Assembly (NCBI RefSeq): GCF_022179805.1
Contig: NZ_BPUO01000010.1
Coordinates: forward strand, 62,001 to 126,000
DNA from: Cupriavidus pauculus
GTDB taxonomy: Bacteria > Pseudomonadota > Gammaproteobacteria > Burkholderiales > Burkholderiaceae
Reading direction: 5' to 3'
DNA: 64,000 bases
The notes beneath the pieces were generated by a model. The model saw nothing but the letters and a program-made list of their open reading frames with translations, did not search any database and was not told the DNA's origin. Both the position numbers and the translations under genes were made by a program. Shown piece by piece: positions 1 through 10,908 of the stretch. Positions within the stretch are counted from its first letter, which is position 1. Each line of letters starts with the position of its first letter.

Positions 1-14
1 AATATCGAGATATG

Positions 15-37
15 ACCTATCTTGGATTTAGATAGGT
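15..37. promoter_or_regulatory. LysR-type operator candidate
   Basis: A perfect 7-bp inverted repeat, ACCTATC at 15-21 and GATAGGT at 31-37, is separated by 9 nt. It carries the T-N11-A core of LysR recognition sites and lies about 70 bp before the LysR start at 107. Such a site normally lies between a LysR gene and its divergent target, which would be to the left of the window. Confidence 0.6.
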
Positions 38-106
38 AAGCGCGTTCTTCGCCGAGGGGCTACAGTTGCGCATGAGCATTGCATGGCAGATGGAGGCTCG
101 GTTCAC

Positions 107-1006
107 ATGGAACTGGCAGATTTGAAGACTTTCGAGGCGGTGGCGCGGCTGGGCAGCATGAACCGCGCCGCCACCGAACTGCACACGGTGCAGTCGAACA
201 TCACCGCGCGCATCCGGGGGCTGGAAGAGGAATTGGGGACGCAGCTATTCGAGCGTCATGCGCGAGGCGTGCGTCCTACCCCTGCGGGCCAGCGCATCCT
301 GCCCTTCGTGGCCCGCATCGGCAAGCTGATGGCCGAGGCGCGCGCGGCGGCCCAGGACGATGGGGTGCCCAGCGGCGCACTGACGTTAGGTGCACTGGAG
401 ACGGCCACGGCATTGCGGCTGTCTCCGCTGCTGACGGGGTTCGCGCGTGCCTATCCCGATGTGCGGATGGCCGTGACGGCCGGCAGCACGGCCAGCCTGG
501 TGCGTGATGTGGTGGCGTCGCGCTTCGACGGCGCTTTCGTGGCCGGCCCGGTCTCGCATCCCGACCTGAATCAGGAGCGGATATTCACGGAGCAACTGGT
601 GCTGGCCACCAGCCCCGGGATTCGCTCGCTCAACGAGCTGGCCCACGTCTCCGATCTGCGCATCGTGGTGTTCCAGTCCGGCTGCTCGTACCGCCAGCGG
701 CTGGAATCGTTTCTCGCCACGAAGGGCATCGTGGTGGCCAAGCCGCTCGAATTCGGCTCGCTCGATGCCATCGTCAGTTGCGTATCGGCCGGCGTCGGCA
801 TCACGCTGCTTCCGCGCGGCGTGCTGGCACCGTTTGCCGAAGCCGGGCGTATCGCCATCCATGCGATGCCGCGCAGCCAGGCCCAGGTCGACACCCTGTT
901 CATCCACCGCAAGGACGCCTACCTGTCCAGCGCGATGCGGGCGTTTCTGGCCATGGCCCGCGCCAGCGGCAAGAACACCGGCCCACGCGCGGACCCCGGC
1001 ATCTAA
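107..1006 (+). CDS. LysR-family transcriptional regulator
   Basis: A 299-residue LysR-type regulator. The N-terminal winged helix-turn-helix (about residues 1-60) has the usual pattern: LKTFEAVARLGSMNRAA, then a recognition helix around VQSNITARIRGLE. The remainder is a periplasmic-binding-protein-like effector domain of normal length. The ATG at 107 (MELADLKTF) is chosen over the in-frame ATG at 83 because it gives the usual few residues before the first helix. A good palindromic operator lies upstream at 15-37. The gene is convergent with the crotonase gene at 1031-1849, so its target is more likely the unseen gene to the left. The effector is unknown. Confidence 0.92.
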   Translation: MELADLKTFEAVARLGSMNRAATELHTVQSNITARIRGLEEELGTQLFERHARGVRPTPAGQRILPFVARIGKLMAEARAAAQDDGVPSGALTLGALETATALRLSPLLTGFARAYPDVRMAVTAGSTASLVRDVVASRFDGAFVAGPVSHPDLNQERIFTEQLVLATSPGIRSLNELAHVSDLRIVVFQSGCSYRQRLESFLATKGIVVAKPLEFGSLDAIVSCVSAGVGITLLPRGVLAPFAEAGRIAIHAMPRSQAQVDTLFIHRKDAYLSSAMRAFLAMARASGKNTGPRADPGI

Positions 1007-1030
1007 CAACGCACCGGGGCCGCCGGCGCC

Positions 1031-1849
1031 CTACTTGCCCGTGAACTTCGCGGGCCGGCGTTCGAGGAAATGCGCAACGCCTTCGGTGAAATCCTCGCTC
1101 TGGATGCTCTCGAACATTTCGGCGTTGGCTTGCTGGGTGGCTTCGGCCAACGACTGGAACGGCTGCTCCCAGAGCTGACGCTTGATCACGCCAATGGAAC
1201 GCGGCGAGACGTTTTCGGCCAGATCCTCGGCATAGGCCAGCGTCTGGGCCATCAGGTCGTCGGCGGCGTACACGCGATCCACCAGCCCCGTGCGCAGCGC
1301 CTCGTCCGCCAGCACCTTGCGCGCCGAGTACAGCAGATCCGCAGCATGGCCCGGCCCCACCACGCGCGGCAGCATCCACGAGATGCCATGCTCGGCAATC
1401 AGGCCGCGCCGCGCAAAGGCCGTGCTGAAGGCGGCCCGTTCGCTGGCAAAGCGCATATCGCTGTACAGCGCGAACACCAGCCCCAGGCCCGCCGCCGCGC
1501 CGTTGATGGCCGCGATCACCGGCTTGCGCATCGCCGGAAAGTATCCGTAGCGGGTCTGGTAGTCGGCGCGCCGGTTCATGTCGTACGGCCGCATCCACTG
1601 GGCCGCGCGGATATCGCCGGGCGGCAGTATTTCCAGCTCGTTGATGTCCATGCCGGCACAGAAGCCTTTGCCGGCGCCGGTCAACACCACCACGCGAACG
1701 GTGTCGTCGCGGTCCACCGCGTCCATGGCGTCGCGCAACTCGGCCTCCATGACCTTGGTCAGCGCGTTGAGCTTGTCCGGCCGGTTCATGGTCACGATGG
1801 CGACGTGCGCGTTCTGGCCCGAGCGGGTCACTGAAATCTGCTGGTACAT
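1031..1849 (-). CDS. Enoyl-CoA hydratase/isomerase family protein (crotonase fold)
   Basis: A 272-residue crotonase-superfamily protein acting on an acyl-CoA. The CoA-binding/oxyanion segments are clear (VTMNRPDKLNAL, then GKGFCAGMDINEL). The two glutamates of classical hydratases are not at their usual places: the first falls in GLGLVFALYSD and the second in FSTAFARRG, with a Glu a little later in LIAEHGISW. That arrangement occurs in crotonase subfamilies that are not ordinary short-chain hydratases, so isomerase or hydrolase activity is possible. It is the last gene of the minus-strand operon that begins with the Bug receptor at 7158, 37 bp after the aldehyde dehydrogenase gene. The start at 1849 (MYQQISV) fits the family's N-terminus. 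Confidence 0.88.
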   Translation of the reverse strand: MYQQISVTRSGQNAHVAIVTMNRPDKLNALTKVMEAELRDAMDAVDRDDTVRVVVLTGAGKGFCAGMDINELEILPPGDIRAAQWMRPYDMNRRADYQTRYGYFPAMRKPVIAAINGAAAGLGLVFALYSDMRFASERAAFSTAFARRGLIAEHGISWMLPRVVGPGHAADLLYSARKVLADEALRTGLVDRVYAADDLMAQTLAYAEDLAENVSPRSIGVIKRQLWEQPFQSLAEATQQANAEMFESIQSEDFTEGVAHFLERRPAKFTGK

Positions 1850-1886
1850 ATTGGAAATCCTGATATCGAATTGGCCGAAGTCGGAC

Positions 1887-3305
1887 TTAGCGGGGAAGCT
1901 GGACGGCGCGCGGTTCCAGAAACTCTTCCAGCCCGTGGATACCGCCCTCGCGGCCAACGCCCGACATGCCGAAGCCACCGAACGGCGCCGCCGCGTTGAA
2001 CCGGGCGCCATTGACATCGACCTGCCCGGCGCGCAACGCATTGGCCACGGCTTCGCCAGCCGCGTCATCGGCGGCCCACACCGCTGCGGCCAGACCGTAG
2101 CGCGTGCCGTTAGCCAGTGCGATGGCCTCTTCGACCGTGTCGTAGCAGAGCGCCGCCAGCACCGGCCCGAAGATTTCCTCTTGCGCCAGCCGGCTGTCCG
2201 GCGCCACGTTCCCGTAAATCGTGGGCGCGACAAAATGGCCGCGGGCCGGCACCAGCGCGTCGGGGCCGCCGGCAATCCGGTCAAAGCCCGCCTGCTCGGC
2301 ATCAGCGATATGCGCCAGTACGCGCTCGCGCTGCAGCGCCGACAGCAACGGCCCGATTCGCGTGGCCGCGTCGGCCGGGTCGCCCATGACCATGCCTGCG
2401 GCGGCCTCCGCCAGCAAGGCGCGACAAGCCGGATAGTCTTGGCGCGGCACGATCAGCCGCGTGATGGCGCTGCAAGTCTGCCCCGAGTTGAGAAAGCACG
2501 ACGCCACCGTGGCCTTGATGGCACGGGCGAGATCGGCACCGGGCAGCACCACCGCCGCAGACTTGCCGCCCAGTTCCATCGACACACGCTTCATGTCGCC
2601 CGCCGCCTGCGCCGCCACCTTGCGGCCGACCGCCGTCGATCCGGTAAACGACACCATCTGCACGTCAGGATGCGTGGCCAGCGCCTGGCCCACCTCGGCA
2701 TCGCCTTGCACGATGTTCAGCACGCCGGGCGGCAAGCCGGCCTGCTCGCAGGCGGCCATCAGGCAGGCCGATGCGGCGGGCGCCAGTTCCGACGGCTTCA
2801 GCACCACGGTGCAGCCGGCAAGCAATGCCGGCGCCAGCTTGCCCGTGATCTGATGCAGCGGATAGTTCCACGGTGTGATGGCCGCGACCACGCCCACCGG
2901 CACCAGCGTGATGCGCGAATTGCCGGCCTCGCTGACGAACGGGAAGGTCTCGGCCAGCGCCGCCGTGGCGCGCCAGGCGGCCACCGGCGCATCCACCTGA
3001 ATGCGTTGCGACAGCTTCAGCGGCATGCCGACTTCACGCGAGATGTCGCGCGCCAGGTCTTGCCCCATGCCTTCCAGCGCGTCGGCCATGGCACGCAGCA
3101 GCGCCGCCCGGGCGTCCACGCCAATCCGTTGCCAGCCCGGCAGCGCCAGCCGTGCGACCGCAACGGCGTCTTCAACGTCTGCCGCGTTGCCCAGATGGAC
3201 ATCGCCGCGCGGCGCCTCGGTGGCGGCATCAAGAATCCGCACGGTGCGGCCGTCGGACACCCGTCGTCGCGTGCCGTTGATAAGGTGCTCGTTCCACTGG
3301 ATCAT
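1887..3305 (-). CDS. NAD(P)-dependent aldehyde dehydrogenase
   Basis: A 472-residue aldehyde dehydrogenase that oxidises an aldehyde to the acid. It has the substrate-channel motif ITPWNYPLHQ, the glutamate motif MELGGKSA, the nucleophile motif NSGQTCSA and the C-terminal EEIFGPVLA. Length is normal for the family. Its ATG overlaps the stop of the upstream crotonase gene by 4 bp, which suggests translational coupling. With an acyl-CoA synthetase and two crotonases in the same operon, one plausible scheme is CoA activation of an unsaturated acid, hydration and cleavage, then oxidation of the released aldehyde, as in ferulate-type pathways. The actual aldehyde cannot be named from sequence. Confidence 0.93.
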   Translation of the reverse strand: MIQWNEHLINGTRRRVSDGRTVRILDAATEAPRGDVHLGNAADVEDAVAVARLALPGWQRIGVDARAALLRAMADALEGMGQDLARDISREVGMPLKLSQRIQVDAPVAAWRATAALAETFPFVSEAGNSRITLVPVGVVAAITPWNYPLHQITGKLAPALLAGCTVVLKPSELAPAASACLMAACEQAGLPPGVLNIVQGDAEVGQALATHPDVQMVSFTGSTAVGRKVAAQAAGDMKRVSMELGGKSAAVVLPGADLARAIKATVASCFLNSGQTCSAITRLIVPRQDYPACRALLAEAAAGMVMGDPADAATRIGPLLSALQRERVLAHIADAEQAGFDRIAGGPDALVPARGHFVAPTIYGNVAPDSRLAQEEIFGPVLAALCYDTVEEAIALANGTRYGLAAAVWAADDAAGEAVANALRAGQVDVNGARFNAAAPFGGFGMSGVGREGGIHGLEEFLEPRAVQLPR

Positions 3306-4072
3306 TGCGACTCCCTTGCATTCCGTTTGCTGAGAAATTCGGCCATCACGCGTTGTGGCTCGCCGTCGGCATAGCATTCGAGCTGCGCCCGGATGCCGGC
3401 CACGCAGGCATCGTCGAACCCGGGCTGGGTCATGGCCCGCAGCCGCTGCTTCGACAGCCTGACCGACGTGGGTGGCAGGACGGCCAGCGACCGGGCACGC
3501 GCCAGCGCCGCGTCCATCAGTTCCAGCTCGCCATGCAAGGCGGTCACCAGGCCGATCTCGTAGGCCCGCTGTCCCGACACCAGTTCGCCCGACAGCGACA
3601 TCTGCACGTTGTGGGTATGCCCGACATGCAGCGTCATCAGGTACGACCCGACGATGCTGGCCAGGCCGGCCTTGACCTCGGGCTGGCCCCAGCGGCTGTC
3701 CGCCGTGGTCAGGCGCCAGTCGGCGCACAGCGCGAGCTGGAATCCCGCGCCAGCCGCCACGCCGCGCACGGCGGCCACGCAGGGCTTGTCCAGGTCACGC
3801 ACGGCCTGGTACATGGCGCGCTGGCGGTTCAGCCACGGCACGATCTGCTGCCACGTCACCGCTGCCGCTTCGTCCAGGTCCTGCCCGGCACAGAAGGCGC
3901 GCTCGCCGGCGCCGGCCAGCACCACGGCGCGCACGGCGGGATCGGCGTTGAGCCTGGCCAGCGCGTCGATCAATGCGCCGCGCTGCGCGTCGTTGACGGC
4001 GTTCATCCGCTCGGGACGATTCAGCGTGACGAGGGCGACGCCGCCATCGCGTTCCACGAGTACGGGTTCCAT
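3302..4072 (-). CDS. Enoyl-CoA hydratase/isomerase family protein
   Basis: A 256-residue crotonase-fold enzyme. VTLNRPERMNAV and ERAFCAGQDLDE mark the CoA-binding and oxyanion regions. The second catalytic Glu of hydratases is retained in WGQPEVKAGL, but the first position reads GAGFQLALC, with Gln in place of Glu, so hydratase chemistry may be altered. It sits between the acyl-CoA synthetase (1 bp gap) and the aldehyde dehydrogenase (4-bp overlap). It is clearly distinct from the crotonase at the end of the operon, so the two probably catalyse different steps. Confidence 0.88.
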   Translation of the reverse strand: MEPVLVERDGGVALVTLNRPERMNAVNDAQRGALIDALARLNADPAVRAVVLAGAGERAFCAGQDLDEAAAVTWQQIVPWLNRQRAMYQAVRDLDKPCVAAVRGVAAGAGFQLALCADWRLTTADSRWGQPEVKAGLASIVGSYLMTLHVGHTHNVQMSLSGELVSGQRAYEIGLVTALHGELELMDAALARARSLAVLPPTSVRLSKQRLRAMTQPGFDDACVAGIRAQLECYADGEPQRVMAEFLSKRNARESQ

Positions 4073-4073
4073 G

Positions 4074-6161
4074 TCAGGCTCCTTGCAGTTCCACTACGGC
4101 GTCCACGGCCAGCACGCCGTCGCCGGCCGCCATCACCATCAGCGGGTTGATATCAACCGATGTCACCGCATCGCGATGACGTAGCGCCCAGTTGCCGAGC
4201 GCCACGGCCGACGCCGCCAGCGCGTCCAGATCAAGCGCCGGGATGTCGCGATAGCCGTCGAACAGCGGCGCCAGCCGCAGCCGCGCGCAGGCCGCTTTCA
4301 CGTCGGCCACGTCGAACGGCGCCAGCAGCGTCACCACGTCCTTGCGCAACTCCAGCAGCGTGCCGCCCTCGCCGATCATCACCAGCGGGCCAAACACTGG
4401 GTCGACCGACACGCCCAGCGCGAACTCATGGCGCCCCTTGACCATCGCCGCCACGATCACGCGCGGATTGGCGACACCCAGGCTGCGTAGCGTGTCCAGG
4501 CAAGCCTCCGCTGCCTGAGCCACGCTGGCAGCGTCGGTCAGCCGCAGATGCACCAACCCGTGCTCGCTCTTGTGCGGCACCTCCGCCGCGCAGCCCTTGA
4601 CCACCACGGCGCCCCCGCCCAGCGCGGCAAACGCGGCCACGGCTTCTTCGGCATTGGCGCAGAAGCGGTACGGCACCACGGGCACGCCGGCCTCGGCCAG
4701 CAGCGACAGGCTGCGGGCCTCGTCCTGCAGGCCGGTGCCGTTCAGAGATTCGGGCGATAGCGGATGAGGTTCCGGAAAGCCCGCCGACGCGAGCAGCCGT
4801 GCATGGCCCGCGTACTGAGCCAAAGCCGCCACTGCATCGGCCTCGGTCACGAACGTCGGCACGCCATGGCGCACGAACACGTCGCGCACGCTCTGCTGGG
4901 GCGCGCTGGCCACCAGCGGCTTGCCGAGCCGGCTGCTGAACGCGGCGGCATCACTGGCCAGCGCTTCGACGTCGTAGCCGGGGCCGGCCACCGGAATGCC
5001 GACCATGATCATGTCGGCCTGCGGATCGGCGCCCAGCGTGTCCAGCACGCGCGGGAACATGTCGCCCTTGCCCAGCAGCGCGGCGGTCATGTCGAGCGGA
5101 TTGTTGGCGGTGCCGAACTCGGGAAGGATCGTGCCCAGACGGTCCAGCGTGGACGGCTGCAACACCGTCAGCGGCAACGCATGGCGTTCGGCCAGATCGG
5201 CGGCCATGACCCCGACGGCGCCGCTGTGGCTCATCACCACGGTGCGGCCCTGCCCCGGCGCGCGGCCCTGCAGGTACAGCGGCACGGCGCGTACCAGTTC
5301 GCCGATATCGCCGGCACGCCAGATGCCGTGGCGGGCCAGGAAGGCGTCGATGGCCGCATCGTTGCCGACCAGCGCACCGGTGTGCGACGCCGCCGCGCGG
5401 GCGCCATGCTGGCTGCTACCGGCCTTGATGGCGACGATGCTGGCGCCGCGCTCACGGGCCACGGCGGCGGCCCGTGCCAGCGCGGCCGGGTCGGTGATCG
5501 ATTCCAGGTACACCAGGATGAGCCGGATGTCCGGATCGGCGGCCACGGCGGCCGTCATGGCGCAGGCATCCAGGTCAGCGTCATTGCCGGTGGCCACCAG
5601 GTAGCGCACGCCCAGCCCGGCCTGGCGCAGCAGCGCATACGGCATCACGCTGGCCGCGCCGCTCTGGCTGATGATCGCGATCGGGCCATCCTGAGGCGCC
5701 ACTTCCATGAACATCGTCGAGAAGTTCAGCACCGCGCCGCTGGCAAAGCTGGCCGTGCCCTGCGCGTTCGGACCCACCAGGCGCATGCCGCCGGCATTTG
5801 CCGCATCCACCAGTTGCTGCTGGCGCTGCCGGCCGGCCTCGCCGGTTTCGGCAAACCCGGACGCCATGATCACTGCCGCCTTCACGCCGGCCTGGGCGCA
5901 CTGCCGCACCTGTTCCAGCGTGGCGTCGCCCGATACCGCGATGACCACGGCATCCGGCGTCGTGCCGATGTCCTGCAGCGTCGGATAGGCGCGATAGCCC
6001 TGAATCGTCGTGCGCCCGGGGTTCACAGGAAACACCTGGCCCGTGTAGCCGAAGTGGCGCATGTAGTGGATGGGCCGGCCGCCGACCTTGTTGGGGTTGT
6101 CCGACGCGCCAATCACGGCCACCGAGGCCGGCGCGAACAGGGCGTTGAAGATCTCAGTCAA
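4074..6161 (-). CDS. Acyl-CoA synthetase, NDP-forming (acetate--CoA ligase family)
   Basis: A 695-residue single-chain NDP-forming acyl-CoA synthetase. In order: a CoA-binding Rossmann domain (starting near FAPASVAVIGASDNPNKVGG), succinyl-CoA-ligase-like domains with ISQSGAASV and a phosphohistidine-type segment VVMSHSGAVGV (about residues 310-320), and a C-terminal ATP-grasp domain (about residues 470-695). The family activates carboxylic acids to CoA thioesters through an acyl-phosphate and phosphoenzyme. It is the second gene of the operon, overlapping the Bug receptor stop by 8 bp, so the imported acid is probably its substrate. The substrate itself is not predictable. Confidence 0.9.
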   Translation of the reverse strand: MTEIFNALFAPASVAVIGASDNPNKVGGRPIHYMRHFGYTGQVFPVNPGRTTIQGYRAYPTLQDIGTTPDAVVIAVSGDATLEQVRQCAQAGVKAAVIMASGFAETGEAGRQRQQQLVDAANAGGMRLVGPNAQGTASFASGAVLNFSTMFMEVAPQDGPIAIISQSGAASVMPYALLRQAGLGVRYLVATGNDADLDACAMTAAVAADPDIRLILVYLESITDPAALARAAAVARERGASIVAIKAGSSQHGARAAASHTGALVGNDAAIDAFLARHGIWRAGDIGELVRAVPLYLQGRAPGQGRTVVMSHSGAVGVMAADLAERHALPLTVLQPSTLDRLGTILPEFGTANNPLDMTAALLGKGDMFPRVLDTLGADPQADMIMVGIPVAGPGYDVEALASDAAAFSSRLGKPLVASAPQQSVRDVFVRHGVPTFVTEADAVAALAQYAGHARLLASAGFPEPHPLSPESLNGTGLQDEARSLSLLAEAGVPVVPYRFCANAEEAVAAFAALGGGAVVVKGCAAEVPHKSEHGLVHLRLTDAASVAQAAEACLDTLRSLGVANPRVIVAAMVKGRHEFALGVSVDPVFGPLVMIGEGGTLLELRKDVVTLLAPFDVADVKAACARLRLAPLFDGYRDIPALDLDALAASAVALGNWALRHRDAVTSVDINPLMVMAAGDGVLAVDAVVELQGA

Positions 6162-7158
6162 GGGTAGCTCCCGAAGCCTTCACCACGGGCGCCCACTTGG
6201 TGGCGTCGTGCTGGATGCGTTTGGCGAAATCGGCGGGCGTGCCGGGCATCGAGCTGGCGCCCAGCGCGGCCAGTTGCTTCTTGACGTCGGCCTGGGCGAG
6301 CGTCTTCTGCAGCTCGGCGTTGAGCCGCTGCACCACGTCGGGCGGGGTGCCCTTGGGGGCCGACAGGCCGAACCAGATCGTGACATCAAAGCCGGGCAGC
6401 CCGGAGTCCGCAATGGTGGGCACCTTCGGCAACGCTTCGGACCGCGTGGGGCCGGTAACGCCCAGCGCCTTCACCTTGCCCGTGCCGATGTACTGCACCT
6501 GGCTCGACACCGTGTCGAACATCATCGAGATACGGCCGCCCAGCAGATCGGTGAACGCCGCCGCCGAGCCCTTGTACGGCACGTGCACGATGTCGATCCC
6601 GGCCATCGACTTGAACAGTTCGCCCGACAGGTGGTTCGAGCTGCCGTTGCCGGCCGAGCCGAACGTCAGCGTGCCGGGCTTCTGTTTGGCCAGGTCGACC
6701 AGTTCCTTGACATTGCCGACCGGCAGGCTGTTCGGCACCACCAGCACGTTGGTGGTCGACGCCACCGCACCCACGGCATCGAACCCCTTGAGCGGATCGA
6801 CCTTCATCGATCGATAGAGCGACGGATTGATCGCCATGGTGCCCGTGGTGGAGAAGAACAGCGTGTAGCCGTCGGGCGCTGCGGTGGCCGCCGCCTCGGT
6901 GGCGATGGTGCCACCCGCCCCGCCGCGGTTGTCCACGATCACGGGTTGCCCAAGCTGCTGCGACAGGTGCTGGCCGATCAGGCGCGCCATGGCGTCGGTG
7001 GGGCCGCCAGCCGGAAATGGCACGATCAGGCGGATCGGCTTGGCCGGATAGCCGGCGGTGGCGCTAGCAACACCGCATAGCGCCAGGGGCGCCGCGGCCA
7101 TCATCAGGATGGACAGGGACTGGCGCAGGCCGCGCCCTATCGTCGAAAAGCTTCGCAT
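6154..7158 (-). CDS. Bug/TctC-family periplasmic solute receptor
   Basis: A 334-residue tripartite-tricarboxylate-type extracytoplasmic receptor. A cleavable signal peptide (hydrophobic stretch LSILMMAAAPLALCGVASA) precedes the family hallmark YPAKPIRLIVPFPAGGPTD. It also has the central GSAGNGSSNHLSGELF and the VPYKGSAAA ligand loop. The ATG at 7158 is chosen because the upstream in-frame extension is not signal-peptide-like. It leads the acyl-CoA operon and is divergent from the LysR gene at 7309. No TctA/TctB genes lie beside it, which is usual for Bug proteins of Burkholderiales. The ligand is probably the organic acid activated by the next gene. Confidence 0.93.
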   Translation of the reverse strand: MRSFSTIGRGLRQSLSILMMAAAPLALCGVASATAGYPAKPIRLIVPFPAGGPTDAMARLIGQHLSQQLGQPVIVDNRGGAGGTIATEAAATAAPDGYTLFFSTTGTMAINPSLYRSMKVDPLKGFDAVGAVASTTNVLVVPNSLPVGNVKELVDLAKQKPGTLTFGSAGNGSSNHLSGELFKSMAGIDIVHVPYKGSAAAFTDLLGGRISMMFDTVSSQVQYIGTGKVKALGVTGPTRSEALPKVPTIADSGLPGFDVTIWFGLSAPKGTPPDVVQRLNAELQKTLAQADVKKQLAALGASSMPGTPADFAKRIQHDATKWAPVVKASGATLD

Positions 7159-7249
7159 GTTGTCTCCATATCGTTTGGCAACCCTTCTCTGCCTGGAAGG
7201 ATGTTCGAAGTGTATGGAGACTTCAGTTATTGCAAAAGAGTATATTCTT

Positions 7250-7278
7250 AGATACCTGATATCTAATTTATGGATATC
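7250..7278. promoter_or_regulatory. Divergent-promoter palindromes, likely LysR operator
   Basis: Two overlapping dyads lie in the Bug/LysR spacer: AGATA-N5-TATCT at 7250-7264, and GATATC at 7258-7263 repeated at 7273-7278 with 9 nt between. The spacer is AT-rich compared with its surroundings. The second dyad covers an in-frame ATG at 7270, which argues that the LysR gene starts downstream at GTG 7309. Confidence 0.5.
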
Positions 7279-7308
7279 GTCCTTGTCTTCCTGCTCACAT
7301 CGCCAAAA

Positions 7309-8229
7309 GTGAACATCAAACAACTCGAGACGGTGGCCCTGGTGGCCGAACTCGGCTCGCTGTCGCGGGCGGCGCGCGCCATGGGCACGGCGCAGTCGCT
7401 GGTCAGCCGTGCCATCGCCCAGATCGAGTCGGATTGGGGTGATCGGCTGTTCGAGCGCACGGGGCGCGGCGTGGTGCTGTCGGAATTCGGCAAGCGGATC
7501 TTTCCGGAGATTGAATTACTGCTGGCCCAGTCGTCACGTCTGCATGACGAAGTGCGCAATGCGGCCGGTGTGCCGGCGGGCCTGGTCAGGATCGGCGTAC
7601 TGCCGTCCATGACGCGCCGCCTGATTCCCGCCCTGTTCGCCGATCTGCGCGATACCGCGCCAGGCGTGCGGCTGCGGGTGGTGGAGGGTTTCAGCGGCCA
7701 GCTCGACGAACAACTAGATTCCGGCCACCTGGACCTGGCGGTGATCAACCGTTATGGGCCAAGCCCGCGCCAGAATGAGGATGTGCTGGCTACCGTGGCG
7801 AACTACCTGGTGAGCACGCCAGACCACCCCCTGACGGCTGAGCCCACCGTCGATTTCGCCCGTCTGGGCGGGATCCCGCTGGTCTTGCCCCCGGCACCCA
7901 ATGGACTGCGCCAGATCCTGGACCAGCACGCACGGCAACAGGGCGTGGCACTAGATGTGGCACTGGAGGTCGAATCACTGAACGCCATGAAGGAAGTGGC
8001 CCTGGCGGGACACGCATTGACGATCCTGCCGCAACTGGCCGTGGACGACGAGGTGGGCGCTGGACGCCTGACGGCCGCCGAAATCGTCAAACCGCAGTTG
8101 CCGAGGTCGATCAGCCTCGGGCTCACGCAGCATCACCCGCTCTCGCGCGCGGCAAGGGTGGTACTGTCACGGCTGCACGACCTTGTTCCCCATGTGACGA
8201 GCCGTGATTGGACCGGCAAGGCCGGGTAA
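7309..8229 (+). CDS. LysR-family transcriptional regulator
   Basis: A 306-residue LysR-type regulator with N-terminal winged HTH (IKQLETVALVAELGSLSRAA, recognition helix around AQSLVSRAIAQIE) and a co-inducer domain. I chose GTG 7309, giving MNIKQLETV, because LysR proteins rarely have more than a few residues before the first helix and because the ATG at 7270 lies inside a palindrome. The longer form from 7270 would add 13 hydrophobic residues and remains possible. It is divergent from the Bug/acyl-CoA operon and most likely controls it in response to the imported acid or its CoA ester. Confidence 0.88.
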   Translation: MNIKQLETVALVAELGSLSRAARAMGTAQSLVSRAIAQIESDWGDRLFERTGRGVVLSEFGKRIFPEIELLLAQSSRLHDEVRNAAGVPAGLVRIGVLPSMTRRLIPALFADLRDTAPGVRLRVVEGFSGQLDEQLDSGHLDLAVINRYGPSPRQNEDVLATVANYLVSTPDHPLTAEPTVDFARLGGIPLVLPPAPNGLRQILDQHARQQGVALDVALEVESLNAMKEVALAGHALTILPQLAVDDEVGAGRLTAAEIVKPQLPRSISLGLTQHHPLSRAARVVLSRLHDLVPHVTSRDWTGKAG

Positions 8230-8489
8230 ACATATGCCGCGCCAACCTCAACCCACGCAGGGTCAGACCATATTGCGTCGCACCACTACATCGCGTATCA
8301 TGCGCGGTCCCCCATTTTGCGCACACCGGATTCTGCGGAAGGTATTCCGGTCTCGAAAGTCCGTGCGCCATTCCACGATTTCGTTCGCACCCCGCAGGCT
8401 TGACCAGAAGTCATGGCCGCGACAATCGTTGGCCTACGGGCCAGGAGCATGTATTGACTAATCCGGTTCGCGATGAAGCAACATCCCGC

Positions 8490-10451
<1,962 letters not shown>

Positions 10452-10468
10452 AGCAATAGCGCGAATGC

Positions 10469-10507
10469 AAAAGCGGCGCACTCCTCACGGGGTGCGCCGC
10501 TTTTTTT
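10469..10507. terminator. Bidirectional intrinsic terminator between rpoD and csp
   Basis: The stem AAGCGGCGCAC pairs with GTGCGCCGCTT around a short loop and is followed by seven T residues on the plus strand; the minus strand also ends in a short U-run. It lies between the convergent rpoD and cold-shock genes and should stop both. Confidence 0.88.
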
Positions 10508-10516
10508 GGGTAAAAC

Positions 10517-10720
10517 TTACAGCGGCTTGATCGTGCCGGCTTGCTTACCCTTCGGGCCTTGCTTCACTTCGAAGCTGACCTTCTGGCCTTCTTGCAGCGA
10601 CTTGAAGCCGTTGCCTTGCACTTCCGAGAAGTGCGCGAACAGGTCCTCGCCGCCGTCATCCGGCGTGATGAACCCAAAGCCCTTTGCATCGTTGAACCAC
10701 TTGACGGTACCTGTTGCCAT
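10517..10720 (-). CDS. Cold-shock protein (CspA family)
   Basis: A 67-residue single cold-shock domain that binds single-stranded RNA/DNA and acts as an RNA chaperone. RNP1 (KGFGFITPDD) and RNP2 (DLFAHFSEV) are intact, and the protein begins MATGTVKWFNDA, the standard family start. Size is standard. The roughly 190 bp between this start and the SGNH gene stop at 10909 include AT-rich sequence and probably hold its own promoter and a long 5' leader, as in other csp genes. No specific cold-box was identified. Confidence 0.96.
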   Translation of the reverse strand: MATGTVKWFNDAKGFGFITPDDGGEDLFAHFSEVQGNGFKSLQEGQKVSFEVKQGPKGKQAGTIKPL

Positions 10721-10908
10721 GTTCTGAATATTCCAAAAAAGTAGATAAAGCCGCTGGCCTGCGCCGAGCGTGCGAACTGGTTGTATCACAGTTAAAGCGT
10801 TGCCGACAATCCGGGTTGCACATAAAGATGCGTGTGAAACCGGAAACTTCACGGATCGTACCGGGCAACATGGGGTTTACATCCCCCTCCTCGATCGCTC
10901 TTTCCCCC

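Noticed and set aside
1578..3374. Plus-strand open frame of about 600 codons opposite the aldehyde dehydrogenase gene
   Set aside because: The minus strand carries complete aldehyde dehydrogenase motifs; the plus-strand product is low-complexity with no signature.
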